Assembly: GCF_900100015.1 (NCBI RefSeq)
Contig: NZ_FNDD01000005.1
Location: 1 to 64,000, forward strand
Length of the DNA stretch: 64,000 bases
Reading direction: 5' to 3'
Source: Vibrio xiamenensis
GTDB lineage: Bacteria; Pseudomonadota; Gammaproteobacteria; Enterobacterales; Vibrionaceae
Part shown: one piece after another, positions 37,975 to 46,210 of the stretch
Position numbering within the stretch: the stretch's first letter is position 1
How the letters are laid out: each line of letters begins with the position of its first letter
Program-made: the position numbers and the translations under genes
The notes under the pieces: generated by a model
Databases searched by the model: none
What the model saw: only the letters and a program-made list of their open reading frames with translations
What the model was told of the DNA's origin: nothing

Positions 37975-38814
37975 TTATTTTGGGCTAGGTCTGGCATCGC
38001 CTTTGACATCAAATTCTATACGTTCTCCACCAGTATAAACTTGAAATCTTAATCCTTTAGCTCGAGCGATCGTGATGATGCCAAACTTGTCAGCCAGTTC
38101 GAGCCCCATCTGAGTGACACCAGAGCGCGATAACAGTAGCGGAATCCCCATCTGAGCGACTTTGATGACCATTTCCGAGGTTAAACGTCCGGTGGTGTAA
38201 AAAATTTTGTCGTGCCCTGACTGTTGGTTCTGCCACATCTCACCAGCCAAGGTATCCACCGCGTTGTGGCGCCCAACATCTTCAACAAACGATAACACTT
38301 GGTCTGCTTGGCAAATCGCGCAGCCATGCACCGCGCCTGCTTTCTTGTAGGTTTTGTTGTAGTGAGAGAGCGCTTCAAGCGCCCTGTATATATCCGACTG
38401 TTTATAATGAATTTGTGGTACTTGGTAACCTTCAAGCGAAGCCATCACATTACCGTACATGGTGCCTTGTCCACACCCAGAGGTGACGGTTTTCTTTTGC
38501 ATTGCACTTTCAATATGTTCGACGTTTTCGCGCGTGACCAACACCGCGCTTTGGGTTTGCCAATCAATGATTAATGACTCGATATCGGTAATGTCGGAAA
38601 TGAACCCCTGATTCTTCAAATAGCCAAGTACCAACGACTCTGGTTGAGACCCCAAAGTCATCAAAGTCACCACTTCTTTCCAATTGAGTAAAATCGTCAA
38701 TGGGCGTTCACAGGCAATGTGCTTGGTCAATCGCTCTCCGAATTCATCAAGAACGTCTATTTCAACCGTGGGGGATGGATTGGCTTGAGTTTTAATTAAG
38801 TGAGGAATAACCAC
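37975..38814 (-). CDS. fdhD: formate dehydrogenase accessory sulfurtransferase
   Basis: 279 residues. FdhD transfers sulfur from IscS to the bis-MGD cofactor, needed for active formate dehydrogenase. Family blocks: ACERPLTILLNW, LVLGYLKNQGFI, VEDVGRHNAVDTLAGEM, and TGRLTSEMVIKVAQMGIPLLLSRSG. The E. coli CxxC (C121/C124) is only half kept here: TSGCGQGTMYG has C114 but Gly in place of the second Cys. A different pair, C165 and C168 (HGCAICQ), lies further on. The gene is on the opposite strand to the fdh operon, convergent with the kinase. Confidence 0.9.
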   Translation of the reverse strand: MVIPHLIKTQANPSPTVEIDVLDEFGERLTKHIACERPLTILLNWKEVVTLMTLGSQPESLVLGYLKNQGFISDITDIESLIIDWQTQSAVLVTRENVEHIESAMQKKTVTSGCGQGTMYGNVMASLEGYQVPQIHYKQSDIYRALEALSHYNKTYKKAGAVHGCAICQADQVLSFVEDVGRHNAVDTLAGEMWQNQQSGHDKIFYTTGRLTSEMVIKVAQMGIPLLLSRSGVTQMGLELADKFGIITIARAKGLRFQVYTGGERIEFDVKGDARPSPK

Positions 38815-39010
38815 AGCAGCTCCCTTTGCTCAGTATCAAAAATGATTCATTTCTCATCTGTGTCTCATCACAAATCGAATGAACTCTAAAATTTAAATTA
38901 AGCTTATTTGACTAACTTAAAAGTCAACTAAAGTGTTAATAATTAATATGGCGTTCTGTTTGTGTAAAAGCAAAACTTCGTTGTAATTTTAGCTACAGAA
39001 TAGGTGATGA

Positions 39011-39466
39011 ATGTCGAATGCAACTAAAATGATCAAAACAGAATGTCTCTGGCCGATAAGCTGCGAACTGGTCAAGCATGAAATCTCTACAGGAATTTGG
39101 GTCACCGTGCAGTGGCAACTCAAAGGATTTGATTTGCACGCAAAAGAAACGTTTGGGCCGGTCATTAGCCTACAACTTTATCGTGATGAGCGTACTGACT
39201 ATCGATTCAATCTCAGTTCACAACAGCCAAAGTTGTTCTTAGTGCTTGATAATGTAACAGATGAACACCACCCGGAGGTTGTGGTGCTGACGGCTTCACA
39301 ATCGGTGGCCAGCCAATACCTCGATGGTGATTATTTAGTGCTGTCGAACACGATGCCGCTCGCTGTTCAAGCATGGATTGAAGCTTTTATTGGTCGTCAT
39401 GGTGAGCTCATCGAAACCAAGAAAAGCAAAAAGCGCGACGGAGCAGGTCGTTCGAGTGAGCAATAA
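39011..39466 (+). CDS. DUF3305 family protein
   Basis: 151 residues, soluble, mainly beta in appearance, with a basic Lys-rich tail (TKKSKKRDGAGRSSEQ). DUF3305 proteins are found beside formate dehydrogenase accessory genes in several proteobacteria; function unknown. Directly overlaps the DUF3306 gene, so the two are probably made together. It lies between fdhD and the fdh operon. Confidence 0.8.
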   Translation: MSNATKMIKTECLWPISCELVKHEISTGIWVTVQWQLKGFDLHAKETFGPVISLQLYRDERTDYRFNLSSQQPKLFLVLDNVTDEHHPEVVVLTASQSVASQYLDGDYLVLSNTMPLAVQAWIEAFIGRHGELIETKKSKKRDGAGRSSEQ

Positions 39467-39932
39467 ATTTATTAAGCGCTGGTCTGAGCAGAAATTGCAG
39501 GCCAGCACAGATGAGCAACCACCGCTTCAAGAAACGGCTGTTGAACCTGTGCAAAGCGAAGAAATTGCGCTTGAGCACAGCGATTCGCAACAACCAGTCC
39601 AAGACGAAGAGCAAAAAAGCGATTCCCTGGCATCACTTTTAGCGTCCCAAGCGAGCGAAGAAGTTAAAAAACTTGCGTTAAGAAAATTGTTTATGAGTGG
39701 TGAATTTCACCATGTCGATCCTCTCAACGACTACGCCCATGATTTTTCATCGGCCAAAAGTCTCTCCGCCGAAGTGGGAAAACAGCTTCGCCAATGGTTG
39801 AGTCAGCCTTCTGAAGATGAACTCATCGCTGATTCTGCAGTAGAAAACGAAAACAAAGCGTCATCGTCTGATGTTTCTGTTGATAAACCGCCTTCTTTGC
39901 CTAGCGACAACGACAATATAGAGAACGTTTAA
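39456..39932 (+). CDS. DUF3306 family protein
   Basis: 158 residues from GTG 39456, which overlaps the DUF3305 stop; a longer frame from 39378 runs inside that gene and lacks support. The family core is at the start (VSNKFIKRWSEQKLQ) and centre (ALRKLFMSGEFHHVDPLNDYAHDF); the tails are acidic and low-complexity (Ser, Asp, Glu). DUF3305 and DUF3306 go together in formate dehydrogenase loci; role unknown. Confidence 0.8.
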   Translation: MSNKFIKRWSEQKLQASTDEQPPLQETAVEPVQSEEIALEHSDSQQPVQDEEQKSDSLASLLASQASEEVKKLALRKLFMSGEFHHVDPLNDYAHDFSSAKSLSAEVGKQLRQWLSQPSEDELIADSAVENENKASSSDVSVDKPPSLPSDNDNIENV

Positions 39933-39964
39933 ACAGCGACAAATCGTCGCATTCGGTTTTTACC

Positions 39965-40011
39965 TAGACAAAATGTCCCAGCACTACAGAAAAGTTTGGG
40001 ACTTTTTGTCC
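39965..40011. promoter_or_regulatory. tandem palindromes, probable enhancer sites of the formate dehydrogenase promoter
   Basis: Site 1 is GACAAAATGTCCC (39967-39979); site 2 is GGGACTTTTTGTCC (39998-40011). The reverse complement of site 1 matches site 2 at 12 of 13 bases, so the pair also forms a large inverted repeat. Centres are about 33 bases apart (three helical turns) and lie about 80 and 115 bases upstream of the sigma-54 element, the usual place for NtrC-type activator sites. The same core occurs at 34848-34858. Confidence 0.65.
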
Positions 40012-40084
40012 ACTACTGATTGTTCATAGACATGCCAGTTTAAATTATTACGATTAACTTATTGATAAATAGATAAAAGTTATA

Positions 40085-40101
40085 TTGGTACGCCGTTTGC
40101 T
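40085..40101 (+). promoter_or_regulatory. sigma-54 (-24/-12) promoter of the formate dehydrogenase operon
   Basis: TTGGTACG-CCGT-TTGCT fits the consensus TGGCACG-N4-TTGCA/T with one mismatch at the -24 element (T for C); the invariant GG and GC are ten bases apart as required. It lies about 40 bases upstream of the polyferredoxin ATG (40139), which has GGGG as its ribosome binding site. Confidence 0.75.
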
Positions 40102-40138
40102 TTATGTATCCGAAATGGGTTCGTGCTAGGAAGGGGCG

Positions 40139-41797
40139 ATGCTAAAAGAATTCTTACAACAATCAACGTCAATCAACGGACGTGCTCGAAATCGAGCCGT
40201 TACTCAAACGGTTGAACTCGGAAATCTTATTCCGCCTACCGTCAGTTATGAAAGCTCAGGAAGAACGTTACTCATTGGACCAAGCGATATTGTTCAGCGT
40301 GTTTACCACCAACTCAGCGGTGTTATGTCCAGTGTCACTTTACTGTCTACCGACGGTGAGCCAAGCGATGTAGAGGGCATGTACTACACTGACAGTGTTG
40401 AAATCTCAGGTTTTCTTGGTCAGTTTAATGTTTGGGTTGAACATCAAGCGCAATCACACAATCTCGCCCAAATTGCCATTCAGGCATCACATTTCGATAT
40501 CGTTGTGGATTTATGTCTGACCAGCTGTATGGATCAACAAGTTGCGGTTCCTGGCTATTACCCAGTCGGACGGGGAACGCCAAAACTGGCAGAGGCGCTT
40601 GAGGAAATTCCTACCTTAGTTGGCACTTTTGACAAGCCTAAGTATTTTCGCCTCGATACCGATTTGTGCGCTCATAGCTCAAGAGGAGTAACGGGATGTG
40701 AACGCTGTGTTGATGCTTGCCCCGCGGGTGCGTTATCAAGCCAAGGCTCACCTCAAACTGGTTTCAAAATCGACATCAATCCTTATCTATGCCAGGGGAT
40801 TGGTACATGTGCTACCTCATGTCCTACGGAAGCGATTCACTATGCGCTGCCTGATCCTCACAGTACTCAAAAATTTATCGAGCGTACGCTTAGCAATTAT
40901 CTAAACGCCCAAGGCAAGAGCCCGGTGGTTTTCTTTTGCTCACAACAAGATGAAGAGCAAACCGTCAAAGCCTTATCAAAGCTTGACGACAATTTTATTC
41001 CGATTGAGCTTGAGGAAGTCTCCAGTGTCGGTATCGATACTTGGTTCGCCGCTTTAGCCAATGGTGCGCATCAGGTGTTAATTTCAGTGGATAGCAACAT
41101 GCCAAGCACTGCGCTTAAAGTGCTTAATCAAGAGCTGTGTATGGCCCATGCACTCCTTGAGCAGCTCAACATCAATTCAAGGCGCATATCACTGGTTTAT
41201 CGCGATAGCGATTTTAGTGTGACAGGTTTTGATGAGCCTTTATGCGTGCCGATAGGCGAGCTGGAGGGCAATAAACGCGAGCGACTTTTCCAAGCGCTTG
41301 AAGCGATTTCTGAGCGTCATATACCTCTCAACAAACAATTTTTACTCCATGAAAACGCGCCATTTGGCAACATCGAATGCGCAAGTGACGATTGTACGTC
41401 CTGTATGAGTTGTGTGGCTGTCTGTCCAACCGGGGCGATCCACAGTGACGGCCAATCACCCAAAATAGAATTTATTGAGCAGGATTGTGTGCAATGTGGG
41501 TTGTGCGTTAAAGCATGTCCAGAGCAAGTGTTGTCGCGTCAGCCTCGTTTTAACTGGGACCACCAACAGCGTCGAAGTACAGTGATACTTCATCAAGAGC
41601 CTGCAGCACATTGTTTACGCTGCCATAAACCATTTGCGCCTCAATCAATGATCACCAAACTGCAAGATAAGTTACGTGGTCACTCTCATTTCTCTAATTC
41701 TGCTGCCCTTGATCGTATCGCAATGTGTGAGGACTGCCGTGTCATCGACATGTTCGAATCACTGGCTCACGACCCACTTAAGCAGCTCAACATATAG
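40139..41797 (+). CDS. 4Fe-4S polyferredoxin of the formate dehydrogenase operon
   Basis: 552 residues, no signal peptide. Fe-S motifs come in two pairs: CERCVDACPAG and CQGIGTCATSCPTEAI in the first half, CTSCMSCVAVCPTGAI and CVQCGLCVKACPEQVL in the second. A further cysteine set near the C-terminus (CLRCHKPF, CEDCRVID) looks zinc-like. It could carry electrons from formate dehydrogenase in the cytoplasm or help in assembly; similar genes head fdh operons in other Vibrio and Shewanella. First gene of the operon, two bases before the next frame. Confidence 0.85.
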   Translation: MLKEFLQQSTSINGRARNRAVTQTVELGNLIPPTVSYESSGRTLLIGPSDIVQRVYHQLSGVMSSVTLLSTDGEPSDVEGMYYTDSVEISGFLGQFNVWVEHQAQSHNLAQIAIQASHFDIVVDLCLTSCMDQQVAVPGYYPVGRGTPKLAEALEEIPTLVGTFDKPKYFRLDTDLCAHSSRGVTGCERCVDACPAGALSSQGSPQTGFKIDINPYLCQGIGTCATSCPTEAIHYALPDPHSTQKFIERTLSNYLNAQGKSPVVFFCSQQDEEQTVKALSKLDDNFIPIELEEVSSVGIDTWFAALANGAHQVLISVDSNMPSTALKVLNQELCMAHALLEQLNINSRRISLVYRDSDFSVTGFDEPLCVPIGELEGNKRERLFQALEAISERHIPLNKQFLLHENAPFGNIECASDDCTSCMSCVAVCPTGAIHSDGQSPKIEFIEQDCVQCGLCVKACPEQVLSRQPRFNWDHQQRRSTVILHQEPAAHCLRCHKPFAPQSMITKLQDKLRGHSHFSNSAALDRIAMCEDCRVIDMFESLAHDPLKQLNI

Positions 41798-41808
41798 GAA
41801 TGTTGTCA

Positions 41809-42438
41809 ATGGATATTGAATACACACCCAGAGTTGAGATCTATTTGCTGCTCGCGACGTTATTTCGTGAACCACCCAATCGAGCCTTGCTGGAATGGCT
41901 GAGTGATTTAGAGGTTGAGCCAACAGAGCAGACACTGCAACAAGCATGGCTTGAAATTAAGTCTGCCGCCAAATCGGCGGATCAACAAAGCTGCGCTCAA
42001 GAATTTCAGGAACTGTTTATCGGAATTGGCCGTGGTGAAGTGGTGCCTTTTGGTTCGTGGCATCAAACCGGGTTTCTGATGGAAAAGCCATTGGCTAACT
42101 TACGTCAAGACCTGAAATCGCTCGGTTTTACGAGGCAAGAACAGGTTAAAGAACCGGAAGATCATATTGCTGCACTTTGTGAAGTGATGTCTTTTCTGGT
42201 CGATGACCAAGAAGGTTTAGAGCAGGTTCAAGCGAGGTTGTTCATGGAGCATATAGCGCCATGGTATCAATCTCTGGCAGAGCAAATCCAAGACGCACCG
42301 AGTGCGAAGTTTTACCAAGCGGTTAGTAAGTTGATGTTGGCGTTTCTTAGCATAGAGCAAACCAAACTCAGTGTGCACACAATGGATGACCGATATGGCA
42401 AACGGGTGGCAGTAAAAAACATTCAACAATATCAGTAA
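41809..42438 (+). CDS. TorD/DmsD-family chaperone for the molybdoenzyme
   Basis: 209 residues from ATG 41809 (AGGA about nine bases upstream); another ATG at 41800 is too near that site. All-helical, with FQELFIGIGRGEVVPFGSWHQTGFLMEKPL and EPEDHIAALCEVM, the marks of the TorD family. These proteins bind the Tat leader and help load bis-MGD before export. Here the client should be the large subunit at 42718 and perhaps the small Tat protein. Confidence 0.87.
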   Translation: MDIEYTPRVEIYLLLATLFREPPNRALLEWLSDLEVEPTEQTLQQAWLEIKSAAKSADQQSCAQEFQELFIGIGRGEVVPFGSWHQTGFLMEKPLANLRQDLKSLGFTRQEQVKEPEDHIAALCEVMSFLVDDQEGLEQVQARLFMEHIAPWYQSLAEQIQDAPSAKFYQAVSKLMLAFLSIEQTKLSVHTMDDRYGKRVAVKNIQQYQ

Positions 42439-42505
42439 CAATCTTTGATAAACGTTGAGAACTAAGGTTCGAAGTCGGTTCAGCGTTGAAAGTAAGGAAA
42501 GCATC

Positions 42506-42706
42506 ATGAGTAATCAAAAGCCAAAGCAACACTCTAGACGAGAATTTTTAAAACAGGTGGCAACCGCCGCTGTAGCGACCTCTGTGACCGGTGGTGCGGC
42601 TCAAGCAGCGCAAACTGAGCCGTTTGAGCAGCCGGAAAACACCAACAAATTACAGACCAAATATCGTGAAACGCAGCACGTCAAAGATTACTACGACTCG
42701 TTATAA
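42506..42706 (+). CDS. small Tat-signal protein of the formate dehydrogenase operon
   Basis: 66 residues from ATG 42506 (AGGAAAG upstream; a longer frame to 42455 has no support). A Tat motif, SRREFLK, and a hydrophobic stretch ATAAVATSVTGGAAQAA are followed by only about 35 hydrophilic residues. Such tiny Tat proteins precede the catalytic subunit in many fdh loci; the function is not known. It may ride out with the folded enzyme or be a decoy for chaperone or protease. Eleven bases separate it from fdhA. Confidence 0.8.
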   Translation: MSNQKPKQHSRREFLKQVATAAVATSVTGGAAQAAQTEPFEQPENTNKLQTKYRETQHVKDYYDSL

Positions 42707-42717
42707 AGGAGCCGGAC

Positions 42718-45576
42718 ATGAAACTAATCAAACGTTCCAATAACACTCAGACGGATGATACGCAGACTTTGGGATTATCTCGTCGAGCGTTCATGCGCAA
42801 TAGTTCCATAGCGGCAACCGGTGCGGTAGCGGGAGCCTCGTTATTTTCAGCAACCATGATGAAAAAGGCCAAAGCCGAAACGGTTGACCCAATGGCGAAA
42901 ACCGAGGTTAAGAGAACGATTTGTTCTCATTGCTCAGTCGGTTGTGGCATTTACGCCGAAGTGCAAAATGGGGTCTGGACAGGACAAGAGCCCGCCTTTG
43001 ATCATCCGTTCAACGCTGGCGGACATTGCGCCAAAGGCGCTGCGCTGCGCGAACATGGTCATGGTGAGCGCCGCTTGAAATACCCGATGAAATTGGAAAA
43101 TGGCAAATGGGTAAAAATGAGCTGGGATCAAGCGCTTGATGAGATAAGCCAACAAGTACTGAAAATTCGTGATGAATCAGGTCCAGACTCAGTGTATTGG
43201 CTAGGTAGTGCTAAGCACAGTAATGAACAAGCCTATTTATTTCGCAAAATGGCGTCAATTTGGGGGACCAACAATGTTGACCACCAAGCTCGTATTTGTC
43301 ACTCCACAACGGTAGCGGGGGTTGCAAATACTTGGGGTTATGGAGCCATGACCAACTCTTTCAATGACATGCATAATTGCAAGTCGATCCTTTTTGTTGG
43401 CTCTAACCCCGCAGAAGCACATCCGGTTGCGATGCAGCATATTCTTATCGCTAAAGAGAAGAGCAACTGCAAAATCGTCGTCGCCGATCCTCGCCGTACC
43501 CGAACCGCAGCCAAATCTGACCACTATGTATCACTTCGCCCGGGTACAGACGTGGCGTTTATCTGGGGTATTTTATGGCATGTATTTGCCAACAAGTGGG
43601 AAGATAAACAGTTTATCCAACAGCGCGTATTCGGCATGGATGAAATTCGCCAAGAAGTGGCGAAATGGGCGCCGCAAGAGGTTGAGCGTGTGACTGGCGT
43701 CAGTGAAGAAGACATGTATAAAACCGCGAAACTACTGTCTGAGAATCGCCCTGGTTGTGTGGTTTGGTGCATGGGCGGCACACAACATACCACAGGTAAC
43801 AACAACACTCGTGCCTATTGCGTTCTTGAATTAGCGTTGGGCAATTTGGGGGTATCTGGCGGCGGCGCCAATATTTTCCGTGGGCATGATAATGTGCAGG
43901 GTGCAACCGATTTAGGTGTTCTCTCACATACGTTACCCGGATATTACGGGCTCGCTGAAGGCGCGTGGAAACATTGGGCAAGAGTCTGGGATATCGATTA
44001 CGAGTGGCTTAAAAATCGGTTTGACTCAGGCGAATACCGCGGTACTAATCCAATGTTAAATATGGGAATTCCGGTTTCACGCTGGATCGATGGTGTTTTG
44101 GAAAATAAAAACAATATCGAGCAAAAGGATAACATTCGCGCGATGTTCTACTGGGGGCATGCGGTTAACTCGCAAACCCGCGGTGTTGAGATGAAAACCG
44201 CAATGCAAAAACTCGACATGATGGTCATTGTTGACCCATATCCAACAGTGGCCGCGATCATGAATGACCGCACCGATGGTATCTATTTGCTTCCTGCAAC
44301 CACGCAATTTGAAACTTACGGCAGCGTCACTGCATCAAACCGTTCTATTCAATGGCGTGACAAGGTGATTGAGCCACTGTTCGATTCCAAGCCAGACCAT
44401 GAAATCATGTACTTGCTGAGCAAAAAACTTGGCATCGATGAACCGCTGTTTAAGCATATTAAGGTTGTTGATAACCAACCGGTTATTGAAGACATTACCC
44501 GTGAATTTAATCGCGGCATGTGGACAGTGGGTTACACAGGTCAAAGTCCAGAACGTTTAAAACAACACCAACTCAACTGGCACACTTTCCATAAAACCAC
44601 ATTGGAAGCAGAAGGCGGCCCGGTCAATGGCGAAACCTATGGTTTACCTTGGCCATGTTGGGGTACGCCAGAAATGAAGCATCCGGGCACGCATATTCTC
44701 TACGATACTTCAAAGCCCGTAGCTCAGGGGGGCGGTACGTTTCGTGCGCGATATGGCGTTGAATTTGAAGGCAAAAACTTACTCGCTGAAGACAGTTACT
44801 CTCAAGGTAGTGAGATCAAAGATGGTTATCCAGAATTTAGCGATAAGCTATTGAAACACCTTGGGTGGTGGAACGATTTAACGCCTCAAGAACAGAAAGA
44901 AGCGGAAGGAAAAAACTGGAAAACCGATCTCTCTGGCGGAATTCAACGCGTCGCGATTAAGCACGGCTGTATTCCATTTGGCAACGCCAAGGCGAGGGCA
45001 ATTGTATGGACGTTCCCTGATCGGGTACCACTGCACCGAGAGCCCCTTTATACACCAAGACGTGACCTTGTCACTGATTACCCAACTTGGGACGATAGTG
45101 AATCCATTTATCGTCTTCCTACTTTATACAAATCGATTCAACAGCAAGATAAAACGGGTCAATACCCAATCATATTGACGTCTGGACGATTAGTTGAATA
45201 CGAAGGTGGCGGTGATGAAAGTCGCTCAAACCCTTGGCTTGCAGAACTGCAACAAGAGATGTTTGTCGAGGTTAACCCTAAAGATGCCAACGATCTCGGT
45301 TTTCAAGACGGCGATATGGTTTGGGTTGAAGGTGCCGAGCAAGGGAAAATTAAAGTCAAAGCCATGGTCACACGCCGCGTGAAACCTGGATTGGCATTTA
45401 TACCTTTCCACTTCGGGGGTCACTTCGAAGGCCAAGATTTACGCAGTAAGTACCCTGAGGGAACTGACCCATATGTACTTGGGGAATCGGCAAATATCGC
45501 GATGACTTACGGATATGATCCAACCACGCAAATGCAAGAAACCAAAGTTACCTTGTGTAACATTCGCAAAGCGTAA
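42718..45576 (+). CDS. fdhA: formate dehydrogenase, catalytic Mo/W-bis-MGD subunit
   Basis: 952 residues; oxidises formate to CO2 in the periplasm. The Tat signal has SRRAFMRNSS (21-30). The [4Fe-4S] site is C69, C72, C76 and C104. The metal ligand is C194 in ARICHSTTVAG, so this is a cysteine rather than selenocysteine enzyme. The C-terminal molybdopterin dinucleotide domain starts about residue 810 (ILTSGRLVEYEGGGDESRSNPW). The neighbouring tungstate transporter suggests W may be the metal, but the sequence does not decide between W and Mo. Confidence 0.95.
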   Translation: MKLIKRSNNTQTDDTQTLGLSRRAFMRNSSIAATGAVAGASLFSATMMKKAKAETVDPMAKTEVKRTICSHCSVGCGIYAEVQNGVWTGQEPAFDHPFNAGGHCAKGAALREHGHGERRLKYPMKLENGKWVKMSWDQALDEISQQVLKIRDESGPDSVYWLGSAKHSNEQAYLFRKMASIWGTNNVDHQARICHSTTVAGVANTWGYGAMTNSFNDMHNCKSILFVGSNPAEAHPVAMQHILIAKEKSNCKIVVADPRRTRTAAKSDHYVSLRPGTDVAFIWGILWHVFANKWEDKQFIQQRVFGMDEIRQEVAKWAPQEVERVTGVSEEDMYKTAKLLSENRPGCVVWCMGGTQHTTGNNNTRAYCVLELALGNLGVSGGGANIFRGHDNVQGATDLGVLSHTLPGYYGLAEGAWKHWARVWDIDYEWLKNRFDSGEYRGTNPMLNMGIPVSRWIDGVLENKNNIEQKDNIRAMFYWGHAVNSQTRGVEMKTAMQKLDMMVIVDPYPTVAAIMNDRTDGIYLLPATTQFETYGSVTASNRSIQWRDKVIEPLFDSKPDHEIMYLLSKKLGIDEPLFKHIKVVDNQPVIEDITREFNRGMWTVGYTGQSPERLKQHQLNWHTFHKTTLEAEGGPVNGETYGLPWPCWGTPEMKHPGTHILYDTSKPVAQGGGTFRARYGVEFEGKNLLAEDSYSQGSEIKDGYPEFSDKLLKHLGWWNDLTPQEQKEAEGKNWKTDLSGGIQRVAIKHGCIPFGNAKARAIVWTFPDRVPLHREPLYTPRRDLVTDYPTWDDSESIYRLPTLYKSIQQQDKTGQYPIILTSGRLVEYEGGGDESRSNPWLAELQQEMFVEVNPKDANDLGFQDGDMVWVEGAEQGKIKVKAMVTRRVKPGLAFIPFHFGGHFEGQDLRSKYPEGTDPYVLGESANIAMTYGYDPTTQMQETKVTLCNIRKA

Positions 45577-45587
45577 GGAGAGCTCTC

Positions 45588-46196
45588 ATGGCTAGAATGA
45601 AATTTCTATGTGACACCAAGCGCTGCATCGAATGTAACGGCTGTGTCACGGCATGTAAAAATGAAAACGATGATGCATTAGAGTGGGGAATCCAGCGCCG
45701 ACGCGTGGTGACGCTCAACGATGGTGAACCGGGAGAGAACTCTATTTCTGTCGCTTGTATGCATTGTACCGATGCGCCTTGCATGGCGGTATGTCCGGCG
45801 GATTGTTTTGTCCATACCGAAGATGGCATTGTGCTGCATAACAAAGATCTGTGTATTGGATGTGGTTACTGCTTGTTTGCTTGTCCATTCGGCGCACCTC
45901 AATTCCCTAAACAAACAGCTTTTGGTGAACGCGGCAAAATGGACAAATGTACCTTCTGCGCAGGCGGCCCTGAAACCGAAGCAGGTAGTATTGAAGAGCG
46001 GCAAAAATACGGTGCCAACCGCATTGCCGAAGGCAAGCTGCCAATGTGCTCATCGCTTTGTTCAACGAAAGCGCTGCTTGCGGGTGATGCAGAGAAAGTG
46101 TCTGATATTTTCCGCCAACGTGTGGTTGAACGTGGGGCTGAAAATGCTGGCTGGACCGACGGAGAAGATCTCTCTTACGACGCGACGAAAAGCTAA
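45588..46196 (+). CDS. fdhB: formate dehydrogenase, iron-sulfur subunit
   Basis: 202 residues with four ferredoxin-type clusters: CDTKRCIECNGCVTACK, CMHCTDAPCMAVCPADC, CIGCGYCLFACPFGAPQ and the last from CTFC and downstream cysteines (MCSSLC). It has no leader of its own and is probably exported together with FdhA. It passes electrons to the cytochrome b subunit encoded next. GGAG lies before the ATG. Confidence 0.93.
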   Translation: MARMKFLCDTKRCIECNGCVTACKNENDDALEWGIQRRRVVTLNDGEPGENSISVACMHCTDAPCMAVCPADCFVHTEDGIVLHNKDLCIGCGYCLFACPFGAPQFPKQTAFGERGKMDKCTFCAGGPETEAGSIEERQKYGANRIAEGKLPMCSSLCSTKALLAGDAEKVSDIFRQRVVERGAENAGWTDGEDLSYDATKS

Positions 46197-46210
46197 TTCG
46201 GAGACTTGTA

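Noticed and set aside
38948..38970. TGGCGTTCTGTTTGTG as a second sigma-54 promoter before the DUF3305 gene
   Set aside because: The -12 element has GT instead of the invariant GC, and no palindromic enhancer copy lies upstream.
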